From assembly GCA_947628725.1 (NCBI GenBank), contig CANRAQ010000010.1, positions 1-22,505 of the forward strand: 22,505 nucleotides of DNA, in the 5' to 3' direction. A program made the translations under genes and the position numbers. Under the pieces are notes generated by a model, which was given only the letters and a program-made list of their open reading frames with translations, searched no databases and was not told the DNA's origin. Of this stretch, positions 1 to 8,368 are shown piece after piece (the stretch's first letter is position 1; each line of letters starts with the position of its first letter). The stretch is from an uncultured Bacilli bacterium. GTDB lineage: Bacteria > Bacillota_I > Bacilli_A > RF39 > UBA660.

Positions 1-513
1 GTATATACAGGAAGTCAACAACAAATCACAACAGCAACAAGTGGAACAGGATATACATTAAGTGGATATAATCAAACGACTGCAGGGGCACATACAGTAA
101 CAGCAACATTAGCAAGTGGATATAGGTGGACAGATAACGCAACAGGAACAAAGACATTTAGTTGTTCAATAGCAAAAGCAACACCAACAATAACATTAAG
201 TGCAACAAGTGGAACTGTAGTAGCAGGAAAAGCATTAACATTTAATGAAAAGGCAAGTGTAGCAGGAAAGTTTACAGTAGCAAGTAACGCAACAGCAAAA
301 GCAACAGTAACACAAGCCTCATCAGCAGAAATAGCTGCAAATACAAATAATTTAGTAACAGTAACAGGAGTAGCAGCAGGATCAGCAACAATAACAGTAA
401 ACTTTACTCCAACAGATACGGCAAATTATAATAATGCTGCAGCAAAGACATATACGGCTACAATAGCAAGTGCGGCAGCGATTCCAACGACTTCTTTATG
501 TAAAACAGGACTA
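1..513 (+). repeat. 513-bp coding tandem repeat, unit 1
   Basis: This unit encodes 171 residues of the Ig-like protein. By eye, bases 1-509 match 514-1022 exactly, and only two of 513 positions differ (510 and 513). The window begins at or inside the array, so more units may lie upstream. Confidence 0.9.
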
Positions 514-2712
514 GTATATACAGGAAGTCAACAACAAATCACAACAGCAACAAGTGGAACAGGATATACATTAAGTGGATATAATCAAACGACTGCAGGG
601 GCACATACAGTAACAGCAACATTAGCAAGTGGATATAGGTGGACAGATAACGCAACAGGAACAAAGACATTTAGTTGTTCAATAGCAAAAGCAACACCAA
701 CAATAACATTAAGTGCAACAAGTGGAACTGTAGTAGCAGGAAAAGCATTAACATTTAATGAAAAGGCAAGTGTAGCAGGAAAGTTTACAGTAGCAAGTAA
801 CGCAACAGCAAAAGCAACAGTAACACAAGCCTCATCAGCAGAAATAGCTGCAAATACAAATAATTTAGTAACAGTAACAGGAGTAGCAGCAGGATCAGCA
901 ACAATAACAGTAAACTTTACTCCAACAGATACGGCAAATTATAATAATGCTGCAGCAAAGACATATACGGCTACAATAGCAAGTGCGGCAGCGATTCCAA
1001 CGACTTCTTTATGTAAAACAGGGCTTGTATATACAGGAGGCCAACAACAGATAACAACAGTAACAAGTGGAACAGGATATACATTAGGTGGATATAATCA
1101 AACGACTGCGGGTTCACACACAGTAACAGCAACATTAGCAGCAGGATATAGATGGAATGATAATACAACAGCAGCAAAGACATTTAGTTGTTCAATAGCA
1201 AAGGCAACGCCAACAATAACATTAAGTGCATCAAGTGGAACGGTAGTAAAAACGCAAACAAAAACATTTAATGAAAAAGCAAGTACAACAGGAACATTTA
1301 CAGTATCAAGTAATGCAACAGGGACAGCAACAGTAACACAAGCCTCATCAACAGCAGTAGCTGCAAATACAAATAATTTAGTAACAGTAAAAGGAGTAGC
1401 AGCAGGTAAAGCAACAATAACAGTAAACTTTACTCCATCAGATACAGCAAACTATAACAAAGCAGTAGCAAAAACATATGCAGTAACTGTAGAAAACTCG
1501 GTAATAAATGTAACAGTAAGTGCATATCAACGAAGTTCTGATGGTAAAATAACAACAACAGCAAGAACTGTAAACTACATTTCTAATGAAAGTGCATATT
1601 ATATAGATGGTGGTGCATGGAAAGGTAAATCAGCAGCTGATGTAAATGGATTCTTCTTCAAATTTGTTATAACGGCTAGTGCTGGCATTAAATCAATAAC
1701 ATGGAAGTGGAATGTTAGTAGCGGTGATGTTAGATTTAATACAAATTGGAGTACAAGCGATACTACTTTGTGGCCAACAAGTTATTCAGTAGGAACTCCA
1801 AGTGATGCAGTTAATAAAACAAGTTATACATATCAAAACTCCTTAAGTGGTGATGGAGCAAGAAAGGCAATAGTTACTATTGCTGATAATGCCGGAGAAA
1901 CTAAAGTGATTAGAGTGGCAGTCAATATGGATAGGACAACTCCAAAAATAACATTTTCATCTTCGGGAACTGCTTGTAACGCCAACACAAGTACTTATAT
2001 TAAAAGGACAGTAACAGCAACATGTACAGGAGCAGGCTCAGGACATAGTTTACAAATATGTGATACTCAAAAGGGCGATTGTAGTAGTTCTTCAGGTGGT
2101 TCCAATAAAAGTAGTAGCTCTTCGATAACTCTAGTAAGTACGGGTGAAAAAAGGACAGCAACAGCTACATGTACAAGTAAGTCTGGTGTTGCAACAACAT
2201 CAACTTCACCAAATTTTAATATTAAGGGATCTATAACATTAACATATGCAAATAGTCTAAATGGATACGCAAAATCATCTGGTGCTACATCTGCTTCAAG
2301 TTGTCCAGGCGATTCTTTCAAATTACCAGGGGTAACTGTTGTAAAAACTAACCTAACAAATCTTTCTGTTCAAGCTACTGGATGGGCAACTAGTACGACA
2401 GGAAGTTCTTCGTATAGTGCAAGTACATCATATTCTTTCTCAAGTAGTAGAACTTTATATGCATATTTTTCTGGATATTGTACAAATACATGGGAAAATA
2501 AGAATGGCACATCCTCCACCAAGCCAACGAATATTTATTCTTATACTACATCTGTTAAGATTCCTGCAAATTCTACTAGCGGATATAAATGGACAAATAA
2601 TGGACAAAATTGTGTAGGTTCTGGTAGCACTAGTGCTACTGGTACAGCAACTCCAGTACAATTATGTAATAATCCAAATTTTAGTGAAATGCCATCAAAT
2701 ATGTGTCATTAA
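1..2712 (+). CDS. Large secreted Ig-like repeat protein, 5'-truncated by the window edge
   Basis: Frame 1 is open from the first base to the TAA at 2710-2712 (903 codons), so the start lies upstream. The part seen holds 171-residue repeats. Each has a first half beginning VYTG and containing AGxHTVTATL, like MBG/YDG-type bacterial Ig modules, and a second half from KATPTITLSA to TYTATIA, like Big_2-type Ig domains. Two full units are followed by a diverged third (to about residue 498). Each unit has two cysteines (SLCKTG and FSCSIA), suggesting a disulfide per module. The C-terminal 400 residues are Ser/Thr/Cys-rich, with a GWATS...RTLYAYF segment like Listeria-Bacteroides (InlB B-type) repeats. 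No LPXTG motif or membrane anchor is visible at the end. It is probably a surface or secreted adhesin; ligand and anchoring are unknown. The repeats use mostly A-ending codons. A lipoprotein gene follows after 15 bases, probably in the same transcript. Confidence 0.85.
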   Translation, partial: VYTGSQQQITTATSGTGYTLSGYNQTTAGAHTVTATLASGYRWTDNATGTKTFSCSIAKATPTITLSATSGTVVAGKALTFNEKASVAGKFTVASNATAKATVTQASSAEIAANTNNLVTVTGVAAGSATITVNFTPTDTANYNNAAAKTYTATIASAAAIPTTSLCKTGLVYTGSQQQITTATSGTGYTLSGYNQTTAGAHTVTATLASGYRWTDNATGTKTFSCSIAKATPTITLSATSGTVVAGKALTFNEKASVAGKFTVASNATAKATVTQASSAEIAANTNNLVTVTGVAAGSATITVNFTPTDTANYNNAAAKTYTATIASAAAIPTTSLCKTGLVYTGGQQQITTVTSGTGYTLGGYNQTTAGSHTVTATLAAGYRWNDNTTAAKTFSCSIAKATPTITLSASSGTVVKTQTKTFNEKASTTGTFTVSSNATGTATVTQASSTAVAANTNNLVTVKGVAAGKATITVNFTPSDTANYNKAVAKTYAVTVENSVINVTVSAYQRSSDGKITTTARTVNYISNESAYYIDGGAWKGKSAADVNGFFFKFVITASAGIKSITWKWNVSSGDVRFNTNWSTSDTTLWPTSYSVGTPSDAVNKTSYTYQNSLSGDGARKAIVTIADNAGETKVIRVAVNMDRTTPKITFSSSGTACNANTSTYIKRTVTATCTGAGSGHSLQICDTQKGDCSSSSGGSNKSSSSSITLVSTGEKRTATATCTSKSGVATTSTSPNFNIKGSITLTYANSLNGYAKSSGATSASSCPGDSFKLPGVTVVKTNLTNLSVQATGWATSTTGSSSYSASTSYSFSSSRTLYAYFSGYCTNTWENKNGTSSTKPTNIYSYTTSVKIPANSTSGYKWTNNGQNCVGSGSTSATGTATPVQLCNNPNFSEMPSNMCH
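514..1026 (+). repeat. 513-bp coding tandem repeat, unit 2
   Basis: This unit is nearly identical to unit 1 and in the same frame, so gain or loss of a unit keeps the protein frame. Such identity indicates a recent duplication or continuing homogenisation by recombination. Confidence 0.9.
1027..1494 (+). repeat. Diverged, shorter third repeat unit
   Basis: The unit keeps the same domain order (VYTGGQQQIT, AGSHTVTATLAAGY, FSCSIAKATPTITLSA, FTPSDTANYN) but has many synonymous and replacement changes. It ends without the linker (AAIPTTSLCKTG) found in units 1 and 2, marking the end of the array before the C-terminal region. Confidence 0.8.
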
Positions 2713-2713
2713 T

Positions 2714-2730
2714 AAGGAGGTATATATATA
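2714..2730 (+). promoter_or_regulatory. Strong Shine-Dalgarno that selects an ATA start codon
   Basis: AAGGAGG at 2714-2720 is followed by seven bases and then ATA at 2728-2730. The first in-frame ATG (2764) is 43 bases past this site, too far for it to serve, and would cut off most of the lipoprotein signal peptide. Confidence 0.6.
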
Positions 2731-3168
2731 AAAAAGATATTAATAAGTACCATAATTCTACTAATGGTTTTTACATTAGTAGGATGTGGTAAAACTGAAG
2801 AAAAAAACACAAATAAAGATAAAGCAGATAAAGATGAGATACAAGAAAGTGTAAAAGCTTCATCTTTGAATGAAGAAGTTAAAATAGAGGGTTTAATATT
2901 TAAAAATGAAGAAATAAAAGTTGAAAATGGTGAAACATATTTTTACAGTACATTAACTAATAATACAAATAAAGATAAATATGTAGAATATATTAAAGGT
3001 ACTATAACTTTTATTGACGTAGATGGTGAAGAAAAATCAACAGACCTATTGTTCTATTTTGGAAGTACTATATATAAATACCAAACAACTAACACCGTAA
3101 CTATCGTACCATTAGATTTATCAAAAGTATCCAAAGTAGAATATGAATTTTATAACGAAGAAGAATAG
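2728..3168 (+). CDS. Small lipoprotein with FxLYD-like domain, probable ATA start
   Basis: From ATA at 2728 the product is 146 residues. The N-terminus KKILISTIILLMVFTLVGC is a textbook lipoprotein signal peptide: two lysines, a hydrophobic core and lipobox LVGC with Cys20. Starting at the ATG at 2764 would leave only about seven residues before the Cys, so ATA 2728 is preferred; an ATG-to-ATA mutation or a base error is possible. A Lys/Glu-rich linker follows the Cys. Residues 52-146 read as a beta-rich domain (KIEGLIFKNEEI, TLTNNTNKDKYVEYIKGTITF) resembling FxLYD domains of Gram-positive lipoproteins. It would be anchored to the outer face of the membrane; its role is unknown. Its position 15 bases after the Ig-repeat protein suggests co-transcription and a link to surface adhesion, which is inference. 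Confidence 0.75.
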   Translation: MKKILISTIILLMVFTLVGCGKTEEKNTNKDKADKDEIQESVKASSLNEEVKIEGLIFKNEEIKVENGETYFYSTLTNNTNKDKYVEYIKGTITFIDVDGEEKSTDLLFYFGSTIYKYQTTNTVTIVPLDLSKVSKVEYEFYNEEE

Positions 3169-3186
3169 ATTTCTATTCTTTTTTGT
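3161..3186 (+). terminator. Intrinsic terminator overlapping the lipoprotein stop codon
   Basis: AAGAATAG (3161-3168) pairs perfectly with CTATTCTT (3173-3180) around an ATTT loop, followed by T-rich sequence. The TAG stop is inside the left arm. Confidence 0.75.
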
Positions 3187-3226
3187 TTAAAAAAGTATTA
3201 AAATATAGTATAATTAAGTTGGTGAT
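3186..3226 (+). promoter_or_regulatory. nifJ promoter and ribosome binding site
   Basis: TATAAT at 3209-3214 is six bases before the GGTG of the ribosome binding site (3221-3224). The -35 is weak (TTTAAA at 3186-3191, 17-base spacer). The predicted transcript would start almost at the ribosome binding site. Confidence 0.6.
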
Positions 3227-3229
3227 TGT

Positions 3230-6200
3230 ATGAAAAAAGTTAAAACCGTGGATGGATGTGAAGCATGTGCATCTACTTCATATTTATTTACTGAAATAGC
3301 TGGTATATATCCAATAACTCCATCTAGTCCAATGGCTGAACATATGGATGAATGGAGTAGTTTAAATAAAAAAAATATTTTTAATGATAAAGTTAAAGTT
3401 GTTGAAATGCAAAGTGAAGCAGGAGCATCTGGATTTATACATGGTGCTTTACAAAATGGAGTATTAGCTACTACTTTTACTGCTAGTCAAGGATTACTTC
3501 TTATGATACCAAATATGTATAAAATGGCTGGTGAAATGTTGCCATGTGTAATACATGTTGCAGCTCGTAGTTTATCTACTCATGCACTTTCTATATTTGG
3601 AGATCATCAAGATATATATGCAACTCGTAATACAGGATTTTGTATGCTTGCATCATCTAGTGTACAGGATGCATCGTATTTAAGTGGTATTGCACATCTT
3701 TCAGCAATTGAATCATCACTTCCATTTTTACATTTTTTTGATGGTTTTAGAACAAGTCATGAAATAGATAAAATAGAGGTATTAGAAGATAGTGATTATA
3801 AAAATTTAATAAATATGGATGCACTAAATAATTTTAGAAAAAGAGCTTTAAATCCAATGAATCCTAATACTCGTGGAACTGCACAAAATGATGATATATA
3901 TTTTCAAGCAACTGAAGTAAGAAATATATATTATGATAAAATACCTGATATAGTTAATAGTTACATGGAAAAAATTAATAATATTGCTAAAACTGATTAT
4001 AAACCATTTAATTATTATGGTAGTTTAAATGCAAAAAAGGTTATAGTTGCTATGGGCTCTGTTTGTGAAACAATTAAAGAAACAATAGATAACTTAAATG
4101 AGGATTTAGGTTTAATAGAAGTTCATTTATATAGACCATTTAGTGTTAAATATTTATTATCAGTTTTACCTGACACTGTAAAATCTATAGCGGTATTAGA
4201 TAGAACCAAAGAGTTTGGAAGTATAGGTGAACCACTATATTTAGATATAGTATCTGCTTTAAAAGATAAAAATATATGTATAGTAGGTGGAAGATATGGT
4301 CTATCTAGTAAGAATACAACTCCAGCACATATAAAATCTGTATACGATATGTTAGATAATCCTAAAAATAATTTTACTATAGGTATAGATGATGATGTAA
4401 CTAATTTAAGTTTAGATGTACCTGATTTTAATATAAAAAATAGTAAAGAAATTTTAATATATGGATATGGATCAGACGGTATGGTTAGTGCTTCTAAATC
4501 TATAATCAAGTTAATAGGGGATAATACTGATAATTATGTACAAGGTTATTTTCAATATGATTCTAAAAAAAGTGGTGGTGTAACTATTTCACATCTTAGA
4601 ATATCAGATAAAAAAATAAGATCTACTTATTATGTTGAAAAACCTGATATAGTAGTTATATCTAAGGATAGTTATTTTAATGAATTTGAAATATTAAATA
4701 AAATTACTAAAGATTCTATTATAATTATAAATACTACTAAGACTGAAGAAGAACTTATTAATAGTTTCAGTGGTAAATTAAAGAAATTGATTAATGATAA
4801 TAATACTAAAATATATACATTAAATGCTTACGATATAGCAGGTAAATTAGGCCTAGGAAATAAAATAAGTATGATTATGGAATGTGCGATACTTTATGTA
4901 ACTAATTTAATAGACTATAAAATTGCTAAAGAAGAACTTATAAAATATATTAAAAATAAGTTTAGTAAAAAAGGTGAAGATATAGTAAATGCTAATGTAG
5001 AAGCACTAAAAATGACAGAAGGACTTATTAAAGAAGTAAATATAACTTTTGACGATATAAATATTAAAAATAATGATTTAAATATATATGAGGCAATGTT
5101 TAAAAGAGAGGGTAATAGTTTAAAAACATCTGATTTTTTATCTATGCCAAGTGGAATATTTGAACCTGGAACTGTAAAGTTAGAAAATAAATATATAAGT
5201 GAAGTTGTACCTCACTATATAAGTGAAAATTGTATAAATTGTAATCAATGTGTAATAGCTTGTCCTCATTCAGTTATAAGACCTTATTTATTATCTAAAG
5301 AGGAATATGAAAATAGTCCATCATATGTACAAAATAGATGTAAGAAGGCTATTGGACTTGAAGATTATTATTTTACTATAGGAATTTCTATTAAGAATTG
5401 TACAGGTTGTGGTCTTTGTATTAAAACTTGTCCTGGAATGAAAGGTAATAAAGCGCTTACATTTAATTCATTAAGTGATGAAATTAAAAATAAAGAGCAA
5501 GAGGTATTTGATTATCTAGAAAAAAATATAACTAATAAGAAAAAAATCAATGAATTAACTATAAAAGGATTAGGATTTAATAAACCTAAATTTGAATATT
5601 GTGGTGCATGTGCAGGTTGTGGAGAAACTTCATATATAAAAATACTTACTCAATTATTTAAAGATAACTTAATGATAGCTAATGCAACTGGATGTTCTTC
5701 GATTTATGGTGGTAGCGCACCTTCAACTCCTTATAGTGTGCCTTGGGCTAGTTCATTATTTGAAGATAATGCAGAATATGGATATGGTATACTTATTAGT
5801 AATAATTTAATTAGAAATAGAATTAAAAATATTATGGAAAATAATATGGATAATGAAAATAGTGAACTATTTAAAAAGTGGTTAGATAACTATGATAACT
5901 ATGAAATTACTAAAAGTGTATATGATAATTTAACTTCTAATATACCTAAAGAGTTAGAAGAAATTAAAGACTATATACCATCTAGAAACATATGGTGTAT
6001 AGGTGGTGATGGATGGGCCTACGATATAGGCTTTGGTGGAATAGATCATGTGCTTGCAAGTAATGATAATATAAATATTTTAGTACTTGATACACAAGTT
6101 TACTCTAATACTGGAGGACAATCTAGTAAATCTAGTGAAATGGGGTCTATCGCATCATTTACAACTAGTGGTAAAGTAACAGATAAAAAAGATTTAGCTA

Positions 6201-6622
6201 GTATTGCTATGTGCTACAAAAATGCATATGTTGCTCAAATATCACTAGGATCTAATATGATGCAAGTAATTAAAACTTTAAAAGAAGCAAACGATTATAA
6301 TGGACCATCTATAGTAATTGCCTATGCTCCTTGCATATCACATGGTATAAAGGGTGGCATGACAAATAGTTTAAATATGGAACGTCTAGCAGTAGAGTGT
6401 GGATATTATCCAATATTTAGAAGACACCCTATAAATGGATTTACTTTGGATAGTAAAAATGTAAATTTTGATAAGTATGAAGAATTTTTAAATTTACAAA
6501 CTAGATATTCTATGTTAAGTAAAGTTAATAATGAAAAATCTAATGAATTATTAAAAAATAATAAGAAAAATGCTATAGAAAGATTTGAATATTATAAAAG
6601 TTTAGAAAAAGTTGATAATTAG
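3230..6622 (+). CDS. nifJ: Pyruvate:ferredoxin (flavodoxin) oxidoreductase
   Basis: The single-chain 1130-residue enzyme oxidatively decarboxylates pyruvate with CoA to acetyl-CoA and CO2, reducing ferredoxin or flavodoxin in the cytoplasm. Its length matches homodimeric PFORs of about 1170 residues. The N-terminal domain has YPITPSSP, with Thr30 in the substrate-binding position. Two [4Fe-4S] motifs are complete: C668/C671/C674/C678 and C724/C727/C730/C734. The proximal cluster ligands are likely C794, C797, C822 and C1035 (CGACAGCGE, ATGCSS, APCISHGIKGGM). The thiamine diphosphate site is GGDGWAYDIGFGG from residue 925, followed by NTGGQ. The ATG at 3230 has GGTGAT just upstream. It is monocistronic, with its own promoter and terminator. 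Presence of this oxygen-sensitive enzyme points to anaerobic fermentation. Confidence 0.97.
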   Translation: MKKVKTVDGCEACASTSYLFTEIAGIYPITPSSPMAEHMDEWSSLNKKNIFNDKVKVVEMQSEAGASGFIHGALQNGVLATTFTASQGLLLMIPNMYKMAGEMLPCVIHVAARSLSTHALSIFGDHQDIYATRNTGFCMLASSSVQDASYLSGIAHLSAIESSLPFLHFFDGFRTSHEIDKIEVLEDSDYKNLINMDALNNFRKRALNPMNPNTRGTAQNDDIYFQATEVRNIYYDKIPDIVNSYMEKINNIAKTDYKPFNYYGSLNAKKVIVAMGSVCETIKETIDNLNEDLGLIEVHLYRPFSVKYLLSVLPDTVKSIAVLDRTKEFGSIGEPLYLDIVSALKDKNICIVGGRYGLSSKNTTPAHIKSVYDMLDNPKNNFTIGIDDDVTNLSLDVPDFNIKNSKEILIYGYGSDGMVSASKSIIKLIGDNTDNYVQGYFQYDSKKSGGVTISHLRISDKKIRSTYYVEKPDIVVISKDSYFNEFEILNKITKDSIIIINTTKTEEELINSFSGKLKKLINDNNTKIYTLNAYDIAGKLGLGNKISMIMECAILYVTNLIDYKIAKEELIKYIKNKFSKKGEDIVNANVEALKMTEGLIKEVNITFDDINIKNNDLNIYEAMFKREGNSLKTSDFLSMPSGIFEPGTVKLENKYISEVVPHYISENCINCNQCVIACPHSVIRPYLLSKEEYENSPSYVQNRCKKAIGLEDYYFTIGISIKNCTGCGLCIKTCPGMKGNKALTFNSLSDEIKNKEQEVFDYLEKNITNKKKINELTIKGLGFNKPKFEYCGACAGCGETSYIKILTQLFKDNLMIANATGCSSIYGGSAPSTPYSVPWASSLFEDNAEYGYGILISNNLIRNRIKNIMENNMDNENSELFKKWLDNYDNYEITKSVYDNLTSNIPKELEEIKDYIPSRNIWCIGGDGWAYDIGFGGIDHVLASNDNINILVLDTQVYSNTGGQSSKSSEMGSIASFTTSGKVTDKKDLASIAMCYKNAYVAQISLGSNMMQVIKTLKEANDYNGPSIVIAYAPCISHGIKGGMTNSLNMERLAVECGYYPIFRRHPINGFTLDSKNVNFDKYEEFLNLQTRYSMLSKVNNEKSNELLKNNKKNAIERFEYYKSLEKVDN

Positions 6623-6633
6623 AATAATTTTAA

Positions 6634-6670
6634 AAGAGGATAGTGGAATTACTCCATAATCTTCTTTTTT
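6634..6670 (+). terminator. Terminator of nifJ
   Basis: AAGAGGAT (6634-6641) pairs with ATCTTCTT (6659-6666) including one G-U pair. An inner TGGA/TCCA stem closes the loop and T residues run on to 6670. Confidence 0.75.
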
Positions 6671-6708
6671 CGTATTTTTTTGAAAAAAATTTCAGAAAAA
6701 AAAGGAAA

Positions 6709-6747
6709 TCACCTACCTTTTGTAGAATGATATATATAGGGAGGTGA
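6709..6747 (+). promoter_or_regulatory. Possible hairpin hiding a strong ribosome binding site
   Basis: TCACCTACC (6709-6717) can pair at eight of nine positions with GGGAGGTGA (6739-6747), the strongest ribosome binding site in this stretch, with a 21-base loop. It could only act if transcription starts upstream of 6709. TAGAAT (6723-6728) or TATATA in the loop could instead be a -10 box, so the site is uncertain. Confidence 0.35.
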
Positions 6748-6750
6748 AAA

Positions 6751-6789
6751 ATGCAATTTGAAATACATTATAATTTAGGATATCCTTAA
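6751..6789 (+). CDS. 12-codon ORF with strong ribosome binding site; probable 5' end of a broken Rpn-type gene
   Basis: ATG 6751 follows GGAGG (6740-6744) by six bases. It encodes MQFEIHYNLGYP before TAA at 6787-6789. The frame then stays open, with no other stop, into the gene at 6835, so a single TAA separates the two parts. The peptide resembles the nuclease-core segment of Rpn-family proteins (VEMQ..., then ...RALYY), supporting one interrupted gene. A regulatory leader peptide is the alternative. Confidence 0.4.
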   Translation: MQFEIHYNLGYP

Positions 6790-7245
6790 AAAAATGCAGT
6801 TAATAAATTTATTATAGAAAGGAAATTATTTTATATGTGTAAAGATATTAATAAATTTTTAAATGAAAGTGATGTAAATAAAAACATATCAAGCAAAATA
6901 AAAATATTTTTTAATTTTGACGAAACAAAAAACTTTGATTATGGCATGGAAAAATATAAATCATATAATAAAAATAAAAAAGGAGATTTATTAGAACCTA
7001 CAGAAATTATAAAAATAAATGTTCCATATTTTTATAATATATGTAAAAATAATGATGTAGATAAATTAGATAGTTTAACAAAATTTATAGGATTATTTGG
7101 AGTAAAAACAAGAGAGGAAGCTAAAAGACTATGTGAAGGTGATGAATGCATGGAAGAAATATATAAAAAGATAGATGAATTAAATGAAGATGAAGAGATG
7201 ATAAAAGCATACAATGAAAGAATGTGTAAAGAAAAAAATAAATAA
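6790..7245 (+). pseudogene. Rpn/PD-(D/E)XK nuclease family C-terminal fragment
   Basis: An ATG at 6835 gives 136 residues, with a modest AAAGGA ribosome binding site 11 bases upstream; in-frame coding extends back to 6790, just after the TAA. The C-terminal part (FIGLFGVKTREEAKRLCEGD, then MEEIYKKIDELNEDEEMIKAYNERM) follows the usual tail of Rpn recombination-promoting nucleases/putative transposases: a short helix, an EEA segment and an LxxLxxDEE...YExR helix. Full-length family members are about 250-300 residues and carry the PD-(D/E)XK catalytic residues near the N-terminus; those are absent here. The best reading is a 5'-truncated gene further split by an in-frame stop. A shortened but expressed protein from 6835 remains possible. 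The family assignment is from pattern memory, not a search. Confidence 0.55.
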
Positions 7246-7290
7246 AATATAACACAATTGAAACTTATTTACTATTAATAATTGTAATTA

Positions 7291-7310
7291 TGGTATAATT
7301 ATAGTAGGTG
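7291..7310 (+). promoter_or_regulatory. Extended -10 promoter and ribosome binding site
   Basis: TGGTATAAT (7291-7299) is a TGn-extended -10 element, seven bases before GGTG (7307-7310). No clear -35 is seen, as expected for an extended -10 promoter. Confidence 0.6.
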
Positions 7311-7315
7311 GTAGT

Positions 7316-8305
7316 GTGGAAATAAAACTTTTTTGTGGATTAAATAAATTTTCTAGAGCTAAATTAGTAAAAAAAATTCAAGGATTTCATGGATATAGTA
7401 TTTTAAAAAGTAGTAGATCATTAGAGGAAAATGATTTTATTAATAAGCTATCTTTGCAAAGTGACAATTATGGATATATGAGTCAAGAATTAGGTGAAGA
7501 ACTAGATAAATTATTAATGGATGATGACTATAAATTAGGCATTCATAGAACAGGTTATACATATGTTAATGAATCTTTTATAGAAGATATATTTAATAAT
7601 GGGTTAATAAATAATGGTGATTCAATGCAGGGAGCAATTTCTAATTCTATTAATATTGAAAAAACTGTTAGTTTTTATGACAAAATAGCGGTTTTAAGTG
7701 ATCAATTAAAAAAATCCCATGCTTATAAAGGTTCACAGGGATGCTTTATAATTAGAATACCTAAAGAATACTTAGGTCAAAAAGATGGAAAAATAAAACC
7801 TATTTATTATAGATATGGTGGAACTATTAGACTTTTGCCAGAATTTATATATGGATATGTCCCTGTAGATAAAGAAGGTAAACTTGGAAATATTGTACGT
7901 AATCCTAATTATAAAGATACCCATGAATTGGATAATGATAATTTATTGTATGATGTATCTGCTTATTATAAGGCTAAAAATTTAGGGATAGATTTAGATA
8001 AACAGAAACTTTCTATGAATGATAGATATCAAATTATTACTAATGCATATAAAGATACTTTAGTAAAGTATGGTAATTATCAGGCAGAGCAGGCATTATT
8101 ATATCTAATAAATAATAATGAAACTCAATATTTTACTGGAAAAGAAAATAGAGAAAATTTAAAAAAACATATAATATATGGTGATATATTAAAAGTCCTA
8201 AGTTTTTCACTTGAAGATCCAAAAAATGCTACTATAAATGATATAATATCAAATTTTATAAATTGTGTTAAAGAAGAATTAGAAAATAAAAGTGTAATTA
8301 AATAA
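7316..8305 (+). CDS. Uncharacterised protein, possible ADP-ribosyltransferase fold
   Basis: The 329-residue protein starts at GTG 7316, five bases after GGTGG. No signal peptide or membrane segment is visible, so it is probably cytoplasmic. I do not recognise a named family with confidence. The middle section has an order of motifs that recalls ADP-ribosyltransferases of the H-Y-E type: GIHRTG (about residues 79-84), a helix ending IFNNGLINNGD, a strand GCFIIRIP (about 143-150), and RLLPEFIYGYVPV with a Glu followed by a strand. The C-terminal 110 residues are helical and charged. If this is right, it could be a toxin, antiphage effector or regulatory enzyme, but the match is weak and by eye only. 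It is a single gene between two promoters, with no obvious partner or antitoxin beside it. Confidence 0.7.
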   Translation: MEIKLFCGLNKFSRAKLVKKIQGFHGYSILKSSRSLEENDFINKLSLQSDNYGYMSQELGEELDKLLMDDDYKLGIHRTGYTYVNESFIEDIFNNGLINNGDSMQGAISNSINIEKTVSFYDKIAVLSDQLKKSHAYKGSQGCFIIRIPKEYLGQKDGKIKPIYYRYGGTIRLLPEFIYGYVPVDKEGKLGNIVRNPNYKDTHELDNDNLLYDVSAYYKAKNLGIDLDKQKLSMNDRYQIITNAYKDTLVKYGNYQAEQALLYLINNNETQYFTGKENRENLKKHIIYGDILKVLSFSLEDPKNATINDIISNFINCVKEELENKSVIK

Positions 8306-8328
8306 GCATATGATATGTAAACTTTAGT

Positions 8329-8356
8329 AAAATAATAGAATATTCTATTATTTTTT
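8329..8356. terminator. Perfect 26-bp palindrome, terminator-like
   Basis: AAAATAATAGAAT (8329-8341) is followed directly by its exact reverse complement (8342-8354) and two more T residues. It could end transcription from 7316 and is symmetrical, so it may work in both directions. Confidence 0.55.
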
Positions 8357-8368
8357 ATATATTTTTGA

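Noticed and set aside
1..1026. Direct repeats as a possible CRISPR array or transposon repeats
   Set aside because: The 513-bp units are back to back, in frame and coding, with no spacers and no terminal inverted repeats.
971..1183. Minus-strand ORF rich in Leu/Tyr across the Ig repeats
   Set aside because: It is the antisense of a repeat with A-ending codons, which gives long leucine-rich open frames by composition. The plus frame is open across the whole region with clear domain structure.
2067..2661. Other short ORFs in both strands within the C-terminal half of the Ig-repeat protein
   Set aside because: They lie wholly inside the real frame, lack ribosome binding sites and have no recognisable protein features.
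7254..7285. Inverted repeat ACAATT...AATTGT before the orphan gene
   Set aside because: The arms are six bases, the loop is 20 bases and no T-run follows, which is expected by chance in DNA this AT-rich.
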